NCBI RefSeq assembly: GCF_011762225.1
Contig: NZ_JAASQI010000005.1
Location: 298,133 to 362,132 of the forward strand
From: Pseudochelatococcus lubricantis
GTDB taxonomy: Bacteria; Pseudomonadota; Alphaproteobacteria; Rhizobiales; Beijerinckiaceae
Direction: 5' to 3'
Length of the DNA stretch: 64,000 nt
Every line of letters starts with the position of its first letter. Position 1 is the stretch's first letter. Under the pieces are notes generated by a model that saw nothing but the letters and a program-made list of their open reading frames with translations, searched no databases and had not been told where the DNA came from. The position numbers and the translations under genes are program-made. Shown in pieces: positions 25,323 to 34,638 of the stretch.

Positions 25323-26120
25323 TCACGCGAGCACCGATTGCAGGAAGGCGCGCGTTTCCGGGTGCTCCGGGCTTCTGAACATCCGCTCCGGATCGCCCTG
25401 CTCCACGATGCGCCCCTTGTTGAAGAAGCAGACGCGGTCGGAGACCTCGCGCGCGAAGCGCATCTCGTGCGTGACGAGCAGCATGGTCAGGTCGTGCTCA
25501 TGAGCGAGGCTGCGGATGACGCCCAGCACCTCGCCGACGAGTTGCGGGTCGAGCGCCGAAGTAGGCTCGTCGAACAGCAGCACGCGCGGACGCATGGCGA
25601 GCGCCCGCGCGATGGCGACACGCTGCTGCTGCCCGCCCGAGAGCTGTGCCGGGAAGTGGTCTTTCTTGTCGGCAAGGCCCACGAGGCCCAGCAGGTCGAG
25701 TGCCCTGCCCTCCGCCTCCGCGCGTGGCACGCCGTGGGCCCGCGGCGCCTCGGTGATGTTGCGCAGCACGCTCATGTGCGGAAACAGGTTGAAGCTCTGG
25801 AAAACCATGCCGACGTTGCAGCGGATGGCGCGCAGGTGCTTTTCCGACGCGCGGAATGCGCCGGCGCCGCCCGGCTGGTGATAGCCGTGGCCGCCCAGCG
25901 TCAGCGTGCCTTCCTGAAAGGGCTCCAGCGTCATCAGGATGCGCAGCACCGTGGACTTGCCGGAACCGGAGGGGCCGATCAGCGTCACCTTCTCGCCGGG
26001 CGCCACGGCGAAGCTGAAATCGTCGAGCACGGTGAGTGCGCCGAAGCGCTTGGTGACGCCGTCGAAACGGATGATGGGCGCGGCGGCCTCTGCCACCGCC
26101 GCCGGACTCTGCATCGCCAT
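25323..26120 (-). CDS. ehuA: Ectoine ABC transporter ATPase (EhuA)
   Basis: ATPase of a polar amino-acid type importer, 265 aa. Walker [10 protein letters not shown] near 50, signature LSGGQQQR near 160, Walker B VLLFDEPT near 180 and the switch histidine in LVTHE near 219 are all intact. Several in-frame starts exist. ATG 26189 overlaps the ehuD stop as ATGA, but ATG 26120 has GGAGG with 5-bp spacing and begins just before the conserved domain, so it was preferred. It is the last gene of the minus-strand transport unit. Confidence 0.9.
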   Translation of the reverse strand: MAMQSPAAVAEAAAPIIRFDGVTKRFGALTVLDDFSFAVAPGEKVTLIGPSGSGKSTVLRILMTLEPFQEGTLTLGGHGYHQPGGAGAFRASEKHLRAIRCNVGMVFQSFNLFPHMSVLRNITEAPRAHGVPRAEAEGRALDLLGLVGLADKKDHFPAQLSGGQQQRVAIARALAMRPRVLLFDEPTSALDPQLVGEVLGVIRSLAHEHDLTMLLVTHEMRFAREVSDRVCFFNKGRIVEQGDPERMFRSPEHPETRAFLQSVLA

Positions 26121-26185
26121 GACGGCCTCCATGCGGCTGTTGATTGTGTCGGGTTGTCTCGAATGGATCATGTCTGCAACGCTTC

Positions 26186-26878
26186 TCATTTCAGCGGAAC
26201 GCCCGCTTTCGGCAGCCGGCGTTCGAGCTGATGGATGGCGGCGGAGCAGATGAGCGTCAGCAGCAGGAAGATGAGGCCGACCATGGTGAGCGGCAGCAGA
26301 TATTGATACGTCTGCTCCCCGATCATGTTGGCGAGGCCGAGCATCTCCAGAATGGTGATGACGGACAGCACCGGCGTCTCCTTGAACATCGCCACCGCGT
26401 AGTTGCCCATGGCGGGCACGATGCGCGGCACCACCTGCGGGATGACGATGTCCCGGTAGACCGTGAGCCGGGAGAGGTTGAGCGCCGTTGCCGCCTCCCA
26501 CTGGCCGCGCGGAATGGCGTCGATGCCGCCCCGGTACACCTCGGACGTGTAGGCGGAATACTGCAGCCCCAGCGCCAGCACGCCGGTGAGGAACGCCGGC
26601 ATCACGACGCCGTAGTCCGGCAGAACATAGTAGAGGAAGAAAAGCTGCACCAGCAGTGGCGTGTCGCGCAGGAATTCCACCACGAACGCCGTCGTCCACG
26701 AAACAGCCCTTATCCGGCTGCGGCGCAGCAGGGCGAAGACGAGCCCCATGACGATGGCGATGGCGAAGCCCGCGAGCGCCGCCTTCACCGTGACCGTCAG
26801 GCCGATCAGCAGGATCGGCAGGATGGATGTCGCGAACGCCAGCGGCGTCGAGGTATCCCATGCAAGGCCGTACATCAT
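26186..26878 (-). CDS. ehuD: Ectoine ABC transporter permease (EhuD)
   Basis: A 230-aa permease of the His/Glu/Gln/Arg (HisM) type. The EAA loop reads [32 protein letters not shown], interrupted in conservation only after residue 150. Five helices are predicted. It begins with ATGATG, the first overlapping the ehuC stop by 4 bp, so translation is coupled. The assignment to ectoine rests on synteny with EhuB and Eut genes. The C and D labels could be exchanged. Confidence 0.9.
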   Translation of the reverse strand: MMYGLAWDTSTPLAFATSILPILLIGLTVTVKAALAGFAIAIVMGLVFALLRRSRIRAVSWTTAFVVEFLRDTPLLVQLFFLYYVLPDYGVVMPAFLTGVLALGLQYSAYTSEVYRGGIDAIPRGQWEAATALNLSRLTVYRDIVIPQVVPRIVPAMGNYAVAMFKETPVLSVITILEMLGLANMIGEQTYQYLLPLTMVGLIFLLLTLICSAAIHQLERRLPKAGVPLK

Positions 26879-27540
26879 GCGTGCGCCGCCTTCGGAAATG
26901 CCGCCCCGCGCCTGACCAGCCGCTCGATGAGCCGCATGATCGCCGCGAGGACCAGCGCCATGAGAAAGTAGCCGATCAGCGTCAGCGTGTAGACGGTCGT
27001 GCTGTCGAGCGTGAGGTTGCGGATGGACTGCGCCCGAAAGGTGAGATCGGCGATCGAGATCAGCGACACCAGCGACGACAGCTTCAGCGTGTCGATGGCG
27101 AGGTTGCCGAAGGCCGGCATCATCTCGACGAGGCTCTGCGGCAGCACGATATGGAACAGCGTGTGCCGGCGGCTGAAGTTCAGCGCCCGCGCGGCTTCGA
27201 GCTGCTGCTGCGGCACGGCCAGCAGCGCCCCGCGCACGATTTCCGCGCCATAGCCGCCCGCGTGCAGGGACAGGCCGATGATGCCGGTCGTCACCGGATC
27301 GAACGACAGCCCGATCAGCGGCAGGGCGTAGTACAGCCAGAACAGCTGCACGAGCAGCGACGTGCCGCGGAAGATTTCCGTGTAGCACAGGGCGACGAAG
27401 GCCGGTATCCGCCCGCCCTCGACACGGGCGATGCCTGCCGCGAACGACAGCAGCCCGCCGATCACGATGGAAACGAACGTGATCTCGGCGGTGACCAGCG
27501 CACCCTGCGCCAGCGATGGCAGGTAGGAAAGCCAGTTCAT
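26875..27540 (-). CDS. ehuC: Ectoine ABC transporter permease (EhuC)
   Basis: A 221-aa permease of the same HisQ/HisM family as its neighbour. [18 protein letters not shown] near residue 58 and [32 protein letters not shown] (EAA loop, in two halves) near 115 identify it. Five helices are predicted. It follows ehuB after an unusually long 168-bp gap that contains a hairpin, and it overlaps ehuD by 4 bp. Confidence 0.9.
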   Translation of the reverse strand: MNWLSYLPSLAQGALVTAEITFVSIVIGGLLSFAAGIARVEGGRIPAFVALCYTEIFRGTSLLVQLFWLYYALPLIGLSFDPVTTGIIGLSLHAGGYGAEIVRGALLAVPQQQLEAARALNFSRRHTLFHIVLPQSLVEMMPAFGNLAIDTLKLSSLVSLISIADLTFRAQSIRNLTLDSTTVYTLTLIGYFLMALVLAAIMRLIERLVRRGAAFPKAAHA

Positions 27541-27618
27541 CGGCGCCCCTCCTTTATGGCGTTTTCGAGCGAAGCGGATGCCCGCCCGCGTGAGGAAAAC
27601 ACGTTAAACCAGAAAATC

Positions 27619-27657
27619 AGAGCGTTTCGGCGTTTCCGTGAAGCGACGAAACGCTCT
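27619..27657. repeat. Intra-operon palindrome between ehuB and ehuC
   Basis: AGAGCGTTTCG (27619-27629) and CGAAACGCTCT (27647-27657) form an 11-bp perfect stem with a 17-nt loop that itself repeats CGTTTC. There is no T-run in the transcribed direction. Such elements after binding-protein genes often protect the upstream message and lower permease expression. Similar palindromes are dispersed in rhizobial genomes. Confidence 0.75.
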
Positions 27658-27708
27658 CATGAAGATAAGGGAGCTGGCCCACCGGCGCGGCCCGGCAACC
27701 ACGCGCCG

Positions 27709-28599
27709 TCACTTGCCTGCGCACAACTCCGCGACATTGACGGACTGCGCGGCCGTGATGCTTTCCTCGCTCAGGCCGTAGGTCTTCAGAATCTGGCGGT
27801 AGGCATCCGTCTTCCGGAAGGCGACCAGCGCCTCGTTGAAGGCGTCGCGCAGTTCCTTGTCCTCGGGCCGGAAGGAAAAGCCACCGTAGTTACGCACCGG
27901 CTTGCCGTTCACAACCGGGTCGGCGAAGGGGCTCACCTGCTCCACATCCTCGCGCCCCTTCGCCAGGTTGAACACCGTGAGTTCGGTCGCGGCATAAGCG
28001 TCGGCGCGGCTTTGCACGGTGGCGAGCGCGTCGGCGTTGGCCTTGATGAACACCACCTGATCGTCCTTCACGCCAACGGCGCGCAGGAAGTCGATGTTGT
28101 TGGCGCCCGATACCACCGCCACCTTCAGGCCCGGGTCCTTCGCGACATCGGCATAGGTGGTGAACTTCTTCGGGTTGCCCTTCTTGACGAGCAGCCCCTC
28201 GCCGTAGCTGGAATTGGGCTCGCTGAAGCTCACCTGCTTGCAGCGCTCCGGCGAGATGTTCTGCTCCGCCGCCACGAAATCCCAACGTCTGGCCTTGAGG
28301 CCCGGAATGAGGGTGCCGAAGGGCGTCACCGTCCAGTTGATCTCCGCGATGCCGAGCGTCTTCAGCACCGCGATCGCAACCTCCGGCCCGATGCCGGCGG
28401 CCGTGCCGTCTTCCTTCATGAAGCCGTAGGGCACCTCGTTGGCGGTGGCGACGCGGATGTAGCCCTGCTTCTTCGCCTCTTCCAGCGTCAGGGCCCGGGC
28501 GCCGGACGCGAAGGCGGTGGCCAGCGCCAGCGATGCGACCGTGCACGAGATGACTTTCTTCCACGATACAGCGTTTTTCCGGAATGTAGCTTTTTTCAT
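27709..28599 (-). CDS. ehuB: Ectoine/hydroxyectoine-binding protein (EhuB)
   Basis: Periplasmic binding protein of SBP family 3, 296 aa, with a leader ending near ASGARA-L at residue 37. The mature protein begins LTLEEAKKQGYIRVATANEVPYGF. The ligand-site run GIGPEVAIAVLKTLGI, AAEQNISPERCKQVSFSEP and the C-terminal AELCAGK are those of EhuB as I know it. Aromatic residues that cage ectoine in EhuB are plausible at Tyr50, Phe52 and in GGFSF. It is the first transport gene, followed by ehuC-ehuD-ehuA. Confidence 0.9.
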   Translation of the reverse strand: MKKATFRKNAVSWKKVISCTVASLALATAFASGARALTLEEAKKQGYIRVATANEVPYGFMKEDGTAAGIGPEVAIAVLKTLGIAEINWTVTPFGTLIPGLKARRWDFVAAEQNISPERCKQVSFSEPNSSYGEGLLVKKGNPKKFTTYADVAKDPGLKVAVVSGANNIDFLRAVGVKDDQVVFIKANADALATVQSRADAYAATELTVFNLAKGREDVEQVSPFADPVVNGKPVRNYGGFSFRPEDKELRDAFNEALVAFRKTDAYRQILKTYGLSEESITAAQSVNVAELCAGK

Positions 28600-28628
28600 C
28601 GTTGACTCCTCTGGTTGTTCTGATTGCC

Positions 28629-28650
28629 GGGGCCGGGTTGTCCCGGCTCC
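28629..28650. repeat. GC-rich hairpin between eutE and ehuB
   Basis: GCCGGG-TTGT-CCCGGC (28632-28647), extendable by a G-U and two G-C pairs to 28629-28650. No U-tract follows on the minus strand, so it looks like a message-stabilising or attenuating hairpin and not a terminator. Confidence 0.6.
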
Positions 28651-28684
28651 GCGTTTTCCCGGGGCGACCGGCCGATCTGCCCCG

Positions 28685-29689
28685 TCAGCTTGCCGTTGTC
28701 GCGATCACGAACAGGCAATCGCCCTGCTGGACGAGGCCGGGGAAGTGCCGGGCCGCGAGAACCCCGTCAAGCGCCGCGCGTATTTCCGCCGGCGCCGCGC
28801 CGGTGCGATCGACGGGATGGATGCGCGCGATCACCTCTCCCCGCGCGACGGGCTCTCCGAGATCGCGGGCGAAGGCGACGAGCCCGGCGTTCTCCGCGAA
28901 GGCGAAGCAGTCCGGCGAGGGCATGGCGAGGAAGCGGCCCGGCGCGCCCTCGGGATCGCCGGCGAGAATGCCGGCGTGCTTCAGCACGTTGCGCGCTCCC
29001 CGCCGCGCGATCGCGGCCGTCGTGGCGGAAGCCGTGCCGCCGCCGCCGAGTTCCGTTGTCACGAAAACCTTGCCCATTGCCTCGACCGTGGTGTCGAACA
29101 TGCCCACGGCGTCGATCTCACGCATGCGCATGGCATAGGGCGCGGCGAACGCCGCCACGGCCTCGAACGAGCGGCGCTCCTGTTCCTTGTCGTCAAGTTC
29201 ATGGGCCGCCGCGTAAGGCAGGAAATCCAGCGTGCGGCCGCCCGAGTGGAAGTCCAGCACGATATCCGCGCGCGGCACGAGATGCCGGGTGACGAAATCG
29301 GCGATCTTGCCGGTGACCGTGCCGGTGGGGCTGCCGGGAAAGCTGCGGTTGAGGTTGCCCCTGTCGATGGGCGACGTGCGCGTGCCGGCGCGGAAAGCGG
29401 GGTAATTCATGGCGGGCAGGATGATGACCCGCCCCCGCACGGCCGCGGGGTCGAGTTCCCGCGCCAGCTCGAACAGGGCAATGGGCCCCTCGTATTCGTC
29501 GCCGTGGTTGCCGCCGGTCAGCAGCGCCGTGGGGCCGTCGCCGTCGCCGATGACGGCGATCGGTATCATCACGGAACCCCAGGCGCTGTCGTCGCGGCTG
29601 TAGGGCAGGCGCAGGTAGCCGTGCTGCGCGCCGCCGCCATCGAGGTCGACGGTGGGCGTCACGGGAGAGGGAGGCAACAGATCGCTCAC
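28685..29689 (-). CDS. eutE: N-acetyl-diaminobutyrate deacetylase (EutE/DoeB)
   Basis: Zinc hydrolase of the succinylglutamate desuccinylase/aspartoacylase family, 334 aa. It removes acetate from N-alpha-acetyl-2,4-diaminobutyrate, the product of EutD. Zinc ligands are in GGNHGDEYEG (His and Glu near 62-65) and DFHSGG near 146, and the catalytic glutamate is probably in TTELGGGG. It starts 4 bp after the eutD stop, and the two enzymes are known to work as a hydrolase-deacetylase pair. Confidence 0.92.
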   Translation of the reverse strand: MSDLLPPSPVTPTVDLDGGGAQHGYLRLPYSRDDSAWGSVMIPIAVIGDGDGPTALLTGGNHGDEYEGPIALFELARELDPAAVRGRVIILPAMNYPAFRAGTRTSPIDRGNLNRSFPGSPTGTVTGKIADFVTRHLVPRADIVLDFHSGGRTLDFLPYAAAHELDDKEQERRSFEAVAAFAAPYAMRMREIDAVGMFDTTVEAMGKVFVTTELGGGGTASATTAAIARRGARNVLKHAGILAGDPEGAPGRFLAMPSPDCFAFAENAGLVAFARDLGEPVARGEVIARIHPVDRTGAAPAEIRAALDGVLAARHFPGLVQQGDCLFVIATTAS

Positions 29690-29693
29690 GGTC

Positions 29694-30872
29694 TCAGTCC
29701 TTCACGAACAGCCGGCGCGGCACGTCGGCGAGGCATTCGACCCCGGTTTCGGTGATGAGGATACTCTCGGTGATCTCGATGCCCATGGTATCGAGCCACA
29801 GGCCGCTCATGAAATGGAAGGTCATGCCCGGCCGGAGCACGGTCCGGTCGCCCTTGCGCAGGCTCATCGTGCGCTCGCCCCAGTCCGGCGGGTAGCTGAG
29901 GCCGATCGAATAGCCGGTGCGGTTGTCCTTGACGAAACCGTGCCGTGCCAGCGTGGCGAAATAACGGTTGGCGATGTCCTCGCAGGTATTGCCGGGCCGG
30001 GCGGCGGCGAGCGCCTCCTCCATGCCCTCCAGCGTGGCTTTTTCCGCATCCAGAAAACGCTGTCCGGGCTTGCCGAGAAACACCGTGCGCGATAGTGGGC
30101 AGTGATAACGGCGATAGCAGCCGGCGATCTCGAAGAACGTCCCCTCACCCGCGCGCATCGGCGCGTCGTCCCATGTCAGGTGCGGTGCGGAAGCGTTCTC
30201 TCCCGAGGGCAGCAGCGGCACGATGGCCGGATAGTCGCCGCCGAAGCCGTCCGTGCCCCGGATGCCGGCATCGTAGATTTCCGCCACCAGATCGCACTTG
30301 CGCATGCCGGGCTCGATCACCTCGACGATGCGTTCGTGCATTCTGGCGACAATCTGGCCGGCCTTGCGCATGTAGTCGATTTCGGCCTGGCTTTTGACGG
30401 CCCGCTGCCAGTTCACCAGATAGGTGGCATCGTGGAAGCGGGCGTCCGGCAGGTGCTTTTGCAGCGAGGCATGGGCCGCCGCGCTGAAATAATAGTTATC
30501 GAGTTCCACGCCGATCCGTGCGGTCTTCCAGCCGCGATCCGCGATGAGCTGCGCCAGCAGATCCATCGGGTGGCGTTCCGTCGACTGCACATAATGGTCG
30601 GGATAACTCAGGATGTGGCTTTCGCCCAGGCTGGTCGTGAGCTGCGCGCCGCGCGCGTCCTGCAGGCGCCCGTACCAGAACACCTCGCCGCCGGGGGCGA
30701 CCAGCACGCATTGGTGGACGTAGAACGACCAACCGTCGTAGCCCGTCAGCCAGTGCATGTTAGACGGATCGGTGACGATGAGCAGGTCTATCTCCGCCTG
30801 TTCCATCGCCTGCCGGGTGCGGCCGAGGCGGGTGGCGTATTCGTCTGCGGTAAAGCCGGGCTCCTGAGACAT
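29694..30872 (-). CDS. eutD: Ectoine hydrolase (EutD/DoeA), M24 peptidase fold
   Basis: Opens the ectoine ring. The 392-aa protein has a creatinase-like N-terminal domain (1-165) and a pita-bread C-terminal domain (about 175-385). The metal site of true M24 peptidases is altered, as expected for metal-free ectoine hydrolases: the segments around FGGDYPAIVPLLPSGENAS and EIAGCYRRYHCPLSRTVFLG lack the paired aspartates. MRKAGQIVARMHERIVEVIEPGM matches creatinase-type proteins. The start follows the eutC end by 67 bp; MSQEPGFTADEY is the usual N-terminus type. Confidence 0.92.
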   Translation of the reverse strand: MSQEPGFTADEYATRLGRTRQAMEQAEIDLLIVTDPSNMHWLTGYDGWSFYVHQCVLVAPGGEVFWYGRLQDARGAQLTTSLGESHILSYPDHYVQSTERHPMDLLAQLIADRGWKTARIGVELDNYYFSAAAHASLQKHLPDARFHDATYLVNWQRAVKSQAEIDYMRKAGQIVARMHERIVEVIEPGMRKCDLVAEIYDAGIRGTDGFGGDYPAIVPLLPSGENASAPHLTWDDAPMRAGEGTFFEIAGCYRRYHCPLSRTVFLGKPGQRFLDAEKATLEGMEEALAAARPGNTCEDIANRYFATLARHGFVKDNRTGYSIGLSYPPDWGERTMSLRKGDRTVLRPGMTFHFMSGLWLDTMGIEITESILITETGVECLADVPRRLFVKD

Positions 30873-30939
30873 TGACGGTATGATCCCTTGTTGTCGTCAT
30901 TCGGGCGGCGCGCGGGCGACGGCCTTCGCGCGCCGGTGT

Positions 30940-31938
30940 TCAGGCCCTCGCGCCGCCGGTGTCGAAGCGGACGCCCGCACCCACCGCGCGGGCGCGCGTG
31001 AAGGCGAGATGCGCGATGGCGGTATCCTGCACACCCGTGCCTGTCAGATCGCACAGGGTGATCTCGTCGTCGCGCCGTGAGCGCGGCTGCGCGACCACGT
31101 CGCCCAGCTCGGCAAGATCCGTGCCGGGTGGCAAGGTACCGGCGGCGACGGCATGGTGAAGTTCGCCCAGCAGGCGCGTCTGCGGCAGGCAGTCGGCGAA
31201 GTAGCACGCCTTCCGGAACAGCGCCGGGTCGATCTCGTTCTTATGGCCTGCGTCGGACCCCATCGCGGTGATATGCTGGCCGGGTGCGATCCATTCTGCC
31301 TGCAGCACCGGCTCCGCCGCCGGCGTGGTGGTGACGATGACATCCGCGCCGCTCGCCGCCTCCCGCGCATCGGCCACGAAGCGGACGGGGAAGCCGAGTT
31401 CCCGCGTCAACGCGGCGCTGGCGGCCGCTCCCTTGCCCGCGTCGCGCGCCCACAGCCGCGCCTCGCCGATCGGGCGCACGAGCGTGAGCGCCTTCAATTG
31501 CAGCCGCGCCTGCGCACCGGCGCCGAAGACGGTAGCGACCCGCGCATCGGCGCGCGCCAGATGCCGGGCCGCCACAGCGCCCGCCGCCGCCGTGCGCACC
31601 TCCGTCAGATAGCCGTTGTCGAGCAGCAGCGCCTCCACCAGCCCGGTGCGGGCGGACAGCAACACCATCAGGCCATTGAGGCTGGGCAGGCCCAGAAGCG
31701 GATTGTCGAAGAACCCGGGGCTGATCTTGATCGCGAAGCCGTCGAGGCCCGGCACATAGGCCGTCTTGACGTCCACCTCGCCACGATGCTCCGGTATGTC
31801 GAGACGCAGCACGGGCGGCATCGCGACACGGCGCGTCGCCAGCGCCCGGAAGGCATCCTCGACGCAATCCACCGCCTCGGCATCGAGCGCCACAACCTTG
31901 CGCAGATCCGCTTCCGTCAATACCAGCATGTCAGCCAT
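30940..31938 (-). CDS. eutC: Ornithine cyclodeaminase/mu-crystallin family protein (EutC)
   Basis: NAD(P)-dependent protein of 332 aa in the OCD/alanine dehydrogenase family, proposed with EutA and EutB to turn 5-hydroxyectoine into ectoine. The Rossmann signature VFGAGAQARLQLKAL lies near 131, with VDVKTAYVP and ITAMGSDAGHKNEIDP typical of the family. The start at 31938 has GGGAGG upstream and overlaps the eutB stop by 8 bp. The frame is open further upstream, inside eutB, but that is an overlap artefact. Confidence 0.9.
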   Translation of the reverse strand: MADMLVLTEADLRKVVALDAEAVDCVEDAFRALATRRVAMPPVLRLDIPEHRGEVDVKTAYVPGLDGFAIKISPGFFDNPLLGLPSLNGLMVLLSARTGLVEALLLDNGYLTEVRTAAAGAVAARHLARADARVATVFGAGAQARLQLKALTLVRPIGEARLWARDAGKGAAASAALTRELGFPVRFVADAREAASGADVIVTTTPAAEPVLQAEWIAPGQHITAMGSDAGHKNEIDPALFRKACYFADCLPQTRLLGELHHAVAAGTLPPGTDLAELGDVVAQPRSRRDDEITLCDLTGTGVQDTAIAHLAFTRARAVGAGVRFDTGGARA

Positions 31939-32950
31939 TGCCGCCTCCCCCGCTCCCGTCCGCGCCGTTGATGGCCCGGTGCAGCGCCGCATCGATGTTG
32001 GCACCGGACAGCAGCACCGCCGTTGGCCCCGCCGGCCGGACCTTGCCCGCGAGCAGCGCCGCGATGCCCACGGCGCCGGCACCTTCGACGGTTTCACCCT
32101 CCTCGCGGAAAGCGTGGCGGATGCCCGACGCAATCTCGTCCTCGTCCACCAGCACCACATCGTCGAGCAGGTCGCGGCACAGGGCGAACGTGTAGCGGTT
32201 ATCGAGGCCGATGCCGCCGCCGAGCGAGTCGGCGAGCGTCTCCTCCTCCAGCACCTCGACGGGGTGGCCAGCCGCGAGGCTTGCGTGCATGGCCGCGCCG
32301 CGCCGCATCGAGACACCGATGACCCTGGCCTCAGGCCGCCGGAAGCGCACCGCCGCCGCGACGCCCGCCGCGAGGCCGCCGCCGGACAGCGGCACGAGCA
32401 CGGTGGCGACATCCGGCATCGCCTCCACGATTTCGAGGCCGGCGGTTCCCTGTCCCGCGATCACGTCCGGGTGGTCGAAGGGCGGCACGGGCGTCAGCCC
32501 TTCATCGCGCGCGAGCCGCGCCACTTCCTCCATCGCCTCGTCCTGCGAGCGGCCCACGATACGCACGTCCGCGCCAAGCGCCCGCACCGCCTCGACCTTG
32601 TTGGCGGGCACGAGACCCGACAGGCACACGACAGCACGCACGCCCTGCCCCCGCGCCGCATGGGCGAGCGCCCGGCCGTGGTTGCCGGTCGAAGCGGTCA
32701 CGACGCCGCGCTGGCGCTGTTCCGCGTCCAGCCGCAGGATGGCGCAGGTCGCGCCCCTGATCTTGAAGCTGCCCGTCAGTTGCCGGTTTTCGAGCTTCAG
32801 CCCCACCGTCTGCCCATGACGGCGCGATAGCACCGGCGACGTTCTCAGGCCGGTTTCGGCCACATGCCCGGCAAGCTGGCGCCGGGCGAGAGAGATGTCC
32901 TCGCCGGTGCCGGGCCCATAACGGATTGGCATGATCCGCACCCTCTGCAT
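31931..32950 (-). CDS. eutB: Threonine dehydratase-like PLP protein (EutB)
   Basis: Fold-type II PLP protein, 339 aa. The Schiff-base lysine is in GSFKIRGA near 62, the phosphate-binding glycine loop is PLSGGGLAAGV near 187, and TASTGNHGRALA lies near 87. It resembles threonine/serine dehydratases and is assigned to hydroxyectoine conversion by its place between EnuR and EutC. The start may be the second Met (MPIRYGPG, six residues in). In other clusters EutA stands next to EutB; here there is no room for it. Confidence 0.9.
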   Translation of the reverse strand: MQRVRIMPIRYGPGTGEDISLARRQLAGHVAETGLRTSPVLSRRHGQTVGLKLENRQLTGSFKIRGATCAILRLDAEQRQRGVVTASTGNHGRALAHAARGQGVRAVVCLSGLVPANKVEAVRALGADVRIVGRSQDEAMEEVARLARDEGLTPVPPFDHPDVIAGQGTAGLEIVEAMPDVATVLVPLSGGGLAAGVAAAVRFRRPEARVIGVSMRRGAAMHASLAAGHPVEVLEEETLADSLGGGIGLDNRYTFALCRDLLDDVVLVDEDEIASGIRHAFREEGETVEGAGAVGIAALLAGKVRPAGPTAVLLSGANIDAALHRAINGADGSGGGGNG

Positions 32951-33019
32951 TTGTTCTTGCAGGGATGGTTGCGCAGTCCAATTATCATGTCAATCAATAC
33001 ATTAAATCATTACAATTTT

Positions 33020-34495
33020 TCAATCGAGGATGTCGATGTCGTAGACTGGCGGCAATTGCTCGAAGATGCCCCGGATAGCCATCAGCACCTGCCGCAGACC
33101 GGCGGACGAGAGGTGGCCGCCGATGCAGATGCGGATTCCGCCGCATGGACGATCCGGACTCGCCACGAAGGGGTCCGACGCGGTCACGGCAATGTTGTTC
33201 CGCGCCAGTTGACGCACCAGACCCCCCTCGTCCCAGTGGTCCGGTACCTTCAGCCACGCACTTGGCGACACGGGGTGGCTACCGGCGATGAAGGGGCCTA
33301 GCGTCTCCCGCACGACGGCCTGCCGCGTCCGGATTTCCCGCCGCTGGACGTCGAGAAGGGCCTGCGCCGTGCCGTCCTCGATCCAGCGCGTGGCGATGTC
33401 GGCGGTGAGATAGGTGGCACTCCAGCCGGTCACGCGCAGGATGCTCGCCACCTTGATGGCGTATTGCTGGGGCACCACCAGATAGCCGGTGCGCAGGCCG
33501 GTCATCACCGATTTAGTGAAACTCGTGACGAAAAAACCGAGATCCGGCAGCAGTTCGGTATAGGAAGGCAGCGGCTCCTCGATCAGCGGCTTATAGACCT
33601 CGTCCTCGATGACATACACGCCATGACGGCGCGCGACCTCGGCGATCGCCCGCCGCCGCTCGGCCCCCGCGAGATGGCTCGTCGGGTTGCCCAGCGTGGG
33701 TACCATGACGAGCGCCGCCACCCCGCCGGCCCGGCAGGCCGCCTCGAACGCCTCGACAATCACCCCCTCCCCATCGACCGGCAGACCGCGCAGGGAGAAG
33801 CCGAGCAGGTTCGACAGGCCGATGATGCCGTGATCCGTCAGTTCCTCGGTCAGCACCACATCACCGCGCCGCAGCAGCGCGGCGCAAGCCAGAAACAGCC
33901 CATGCGCGGCCCCGTTGGTGACGATGATGCGCTCCTGCGGCACCTCCACCCCGAGCCCCCGCAGCCAGTGCTGCGCGCCGGCGCGGTGCGCGTCGAGCCC
34001 GACGATCGGCCGGCAAGGCTGCATGAAGACGCTGCTGTCGTCCCGCGACATGGCAGCGAACAGGCGGCGCATGGCCGCCTCGTGCTCTTCGGAATAGACG
34101 CACCGCACAATGGAGAGATCCGCTCGATCGCCGCTGTTGCGATCGAGCATGAAGCGATCCGCCTTTTCGGTCACGCGGTTGCGCACGAACGTGCCGCGCC
34201 CCACCTCGCCCGTCAGAAAGCCCAGCCGCTCCGCCTCCTTGTAACTGATGCTCACCGTCTGCACCGAAACACCGAGCTGCCGCGCCAGCTCGCGATGCGT
34301 CGGCATGCGCGTGCGCGGCGGCAGGATACCCGTCTCGATATCCGCGACGATCTTTTCCGTGAGCAGCCTGTGCTTCGTCGCTCCACGCCGGGGCGTCAGC
34401 ACGGGAAGCCAAGAATCGCCGCCGCCTCCGGAATCGGCAGTTGCCTGAGAAACAGGCTGCAATCTGGCGGATAACGAAGCGCGAGGAGATATCAT
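33020..34495 (-). CDS. enuR: MocR-type regulator of ectoine catabolism (EnuR)
   Basis: A 491-aa fusion of a GntR winged helix (residues about 40-105, RMPTHRELARQLGVSVQTVS) to a fold-type I aminotransferase domain. The PLP lysine is in TSFTKSVMTGLRTGY near 333, and YVIEDEVYKPL holds the Asp of the cofactor site. In EnuR proteins the bound PLP reacts with diaminobutyrate or its acetyl form, relieving repression. It is on the same strand as eutB, 69 bp upstream, so it may be the first gene of the catabolic transcript. Confidence 0.9.
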   Translation of the reverse strand: MISPRASLSARLQPVSQATADSGGGGDSWLPVLTPRRGATKHRLLTEKIVADIETGILPPRTRMPTHRELARQLGVSVQTVSISYKEAERLGFLTGEVGRGTFVRNRVTEKADRFMLDRNSGDRADLSIVRCVYSEEHEAAMRRLFAAMSRDDSSVFMQPCRPIVGLDAHRAGAQHWLRGLGVEVPQERIIVTNGAAHGLFLACAALLRRGDVVLTEELTDHGIIGLSNLLGFSLRGLPVDGEGVIVEAFEAACRAGGVAALVMVPTLGNPTSHLAGAERRRAIAEVARRHGVYVIEDEVYKPLIEEPLPSYTELLPDLGFFVTSFTKSVMTGLRTGYLVVPQQYAIKVASILRVTGWSATYLTADIATRWIEDGTAQALLDVQRREIRTRQAVVRETLGPFIAGSHPVSPSAWLKVPDHWDEGGLVRQLARNNIAVTASDPFVASPDRPCGGIRICIGGHLSSAGLRQVLMAIRGIFEQLPPVYDIDILD

Positions 34496-34499
34496 GATG

Positions 34500-34549
34500 C
34501 AGGACAGTTCAAGCTATGACTTACATCATGACAATATGCGGGTGTCCTG
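34500..34549. promoter_or_regulatory. Repeat-rich region upstream of enuR
   Basis: CAGGACA (34500-34506) is mirrored by TGTCCTG (34543-34549), and ATGAC occurs twice between them (34516-34520 and 34528-34532). It sits directly before the enuR start codon, so it is a candidate operator/promoter region. The wide spacing makes the call weak. Confidence 0.3.
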
Positions 34550-34638
34550 ACCAGATCAAGAGATCAACGGCGGGTGCCGATACGCGGAGCAAGACCGGAT
34601 AGCCGGCGCCACGCTGACCGGAGCAACGGCATCCTGGC

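Noticed and set aside
26827..28605. A 592-codon plus-strand frame opposite ehuC and ehuB
   Set aside because: Shadow frame; both minus-strand genes have family motifs and operon overlaps.
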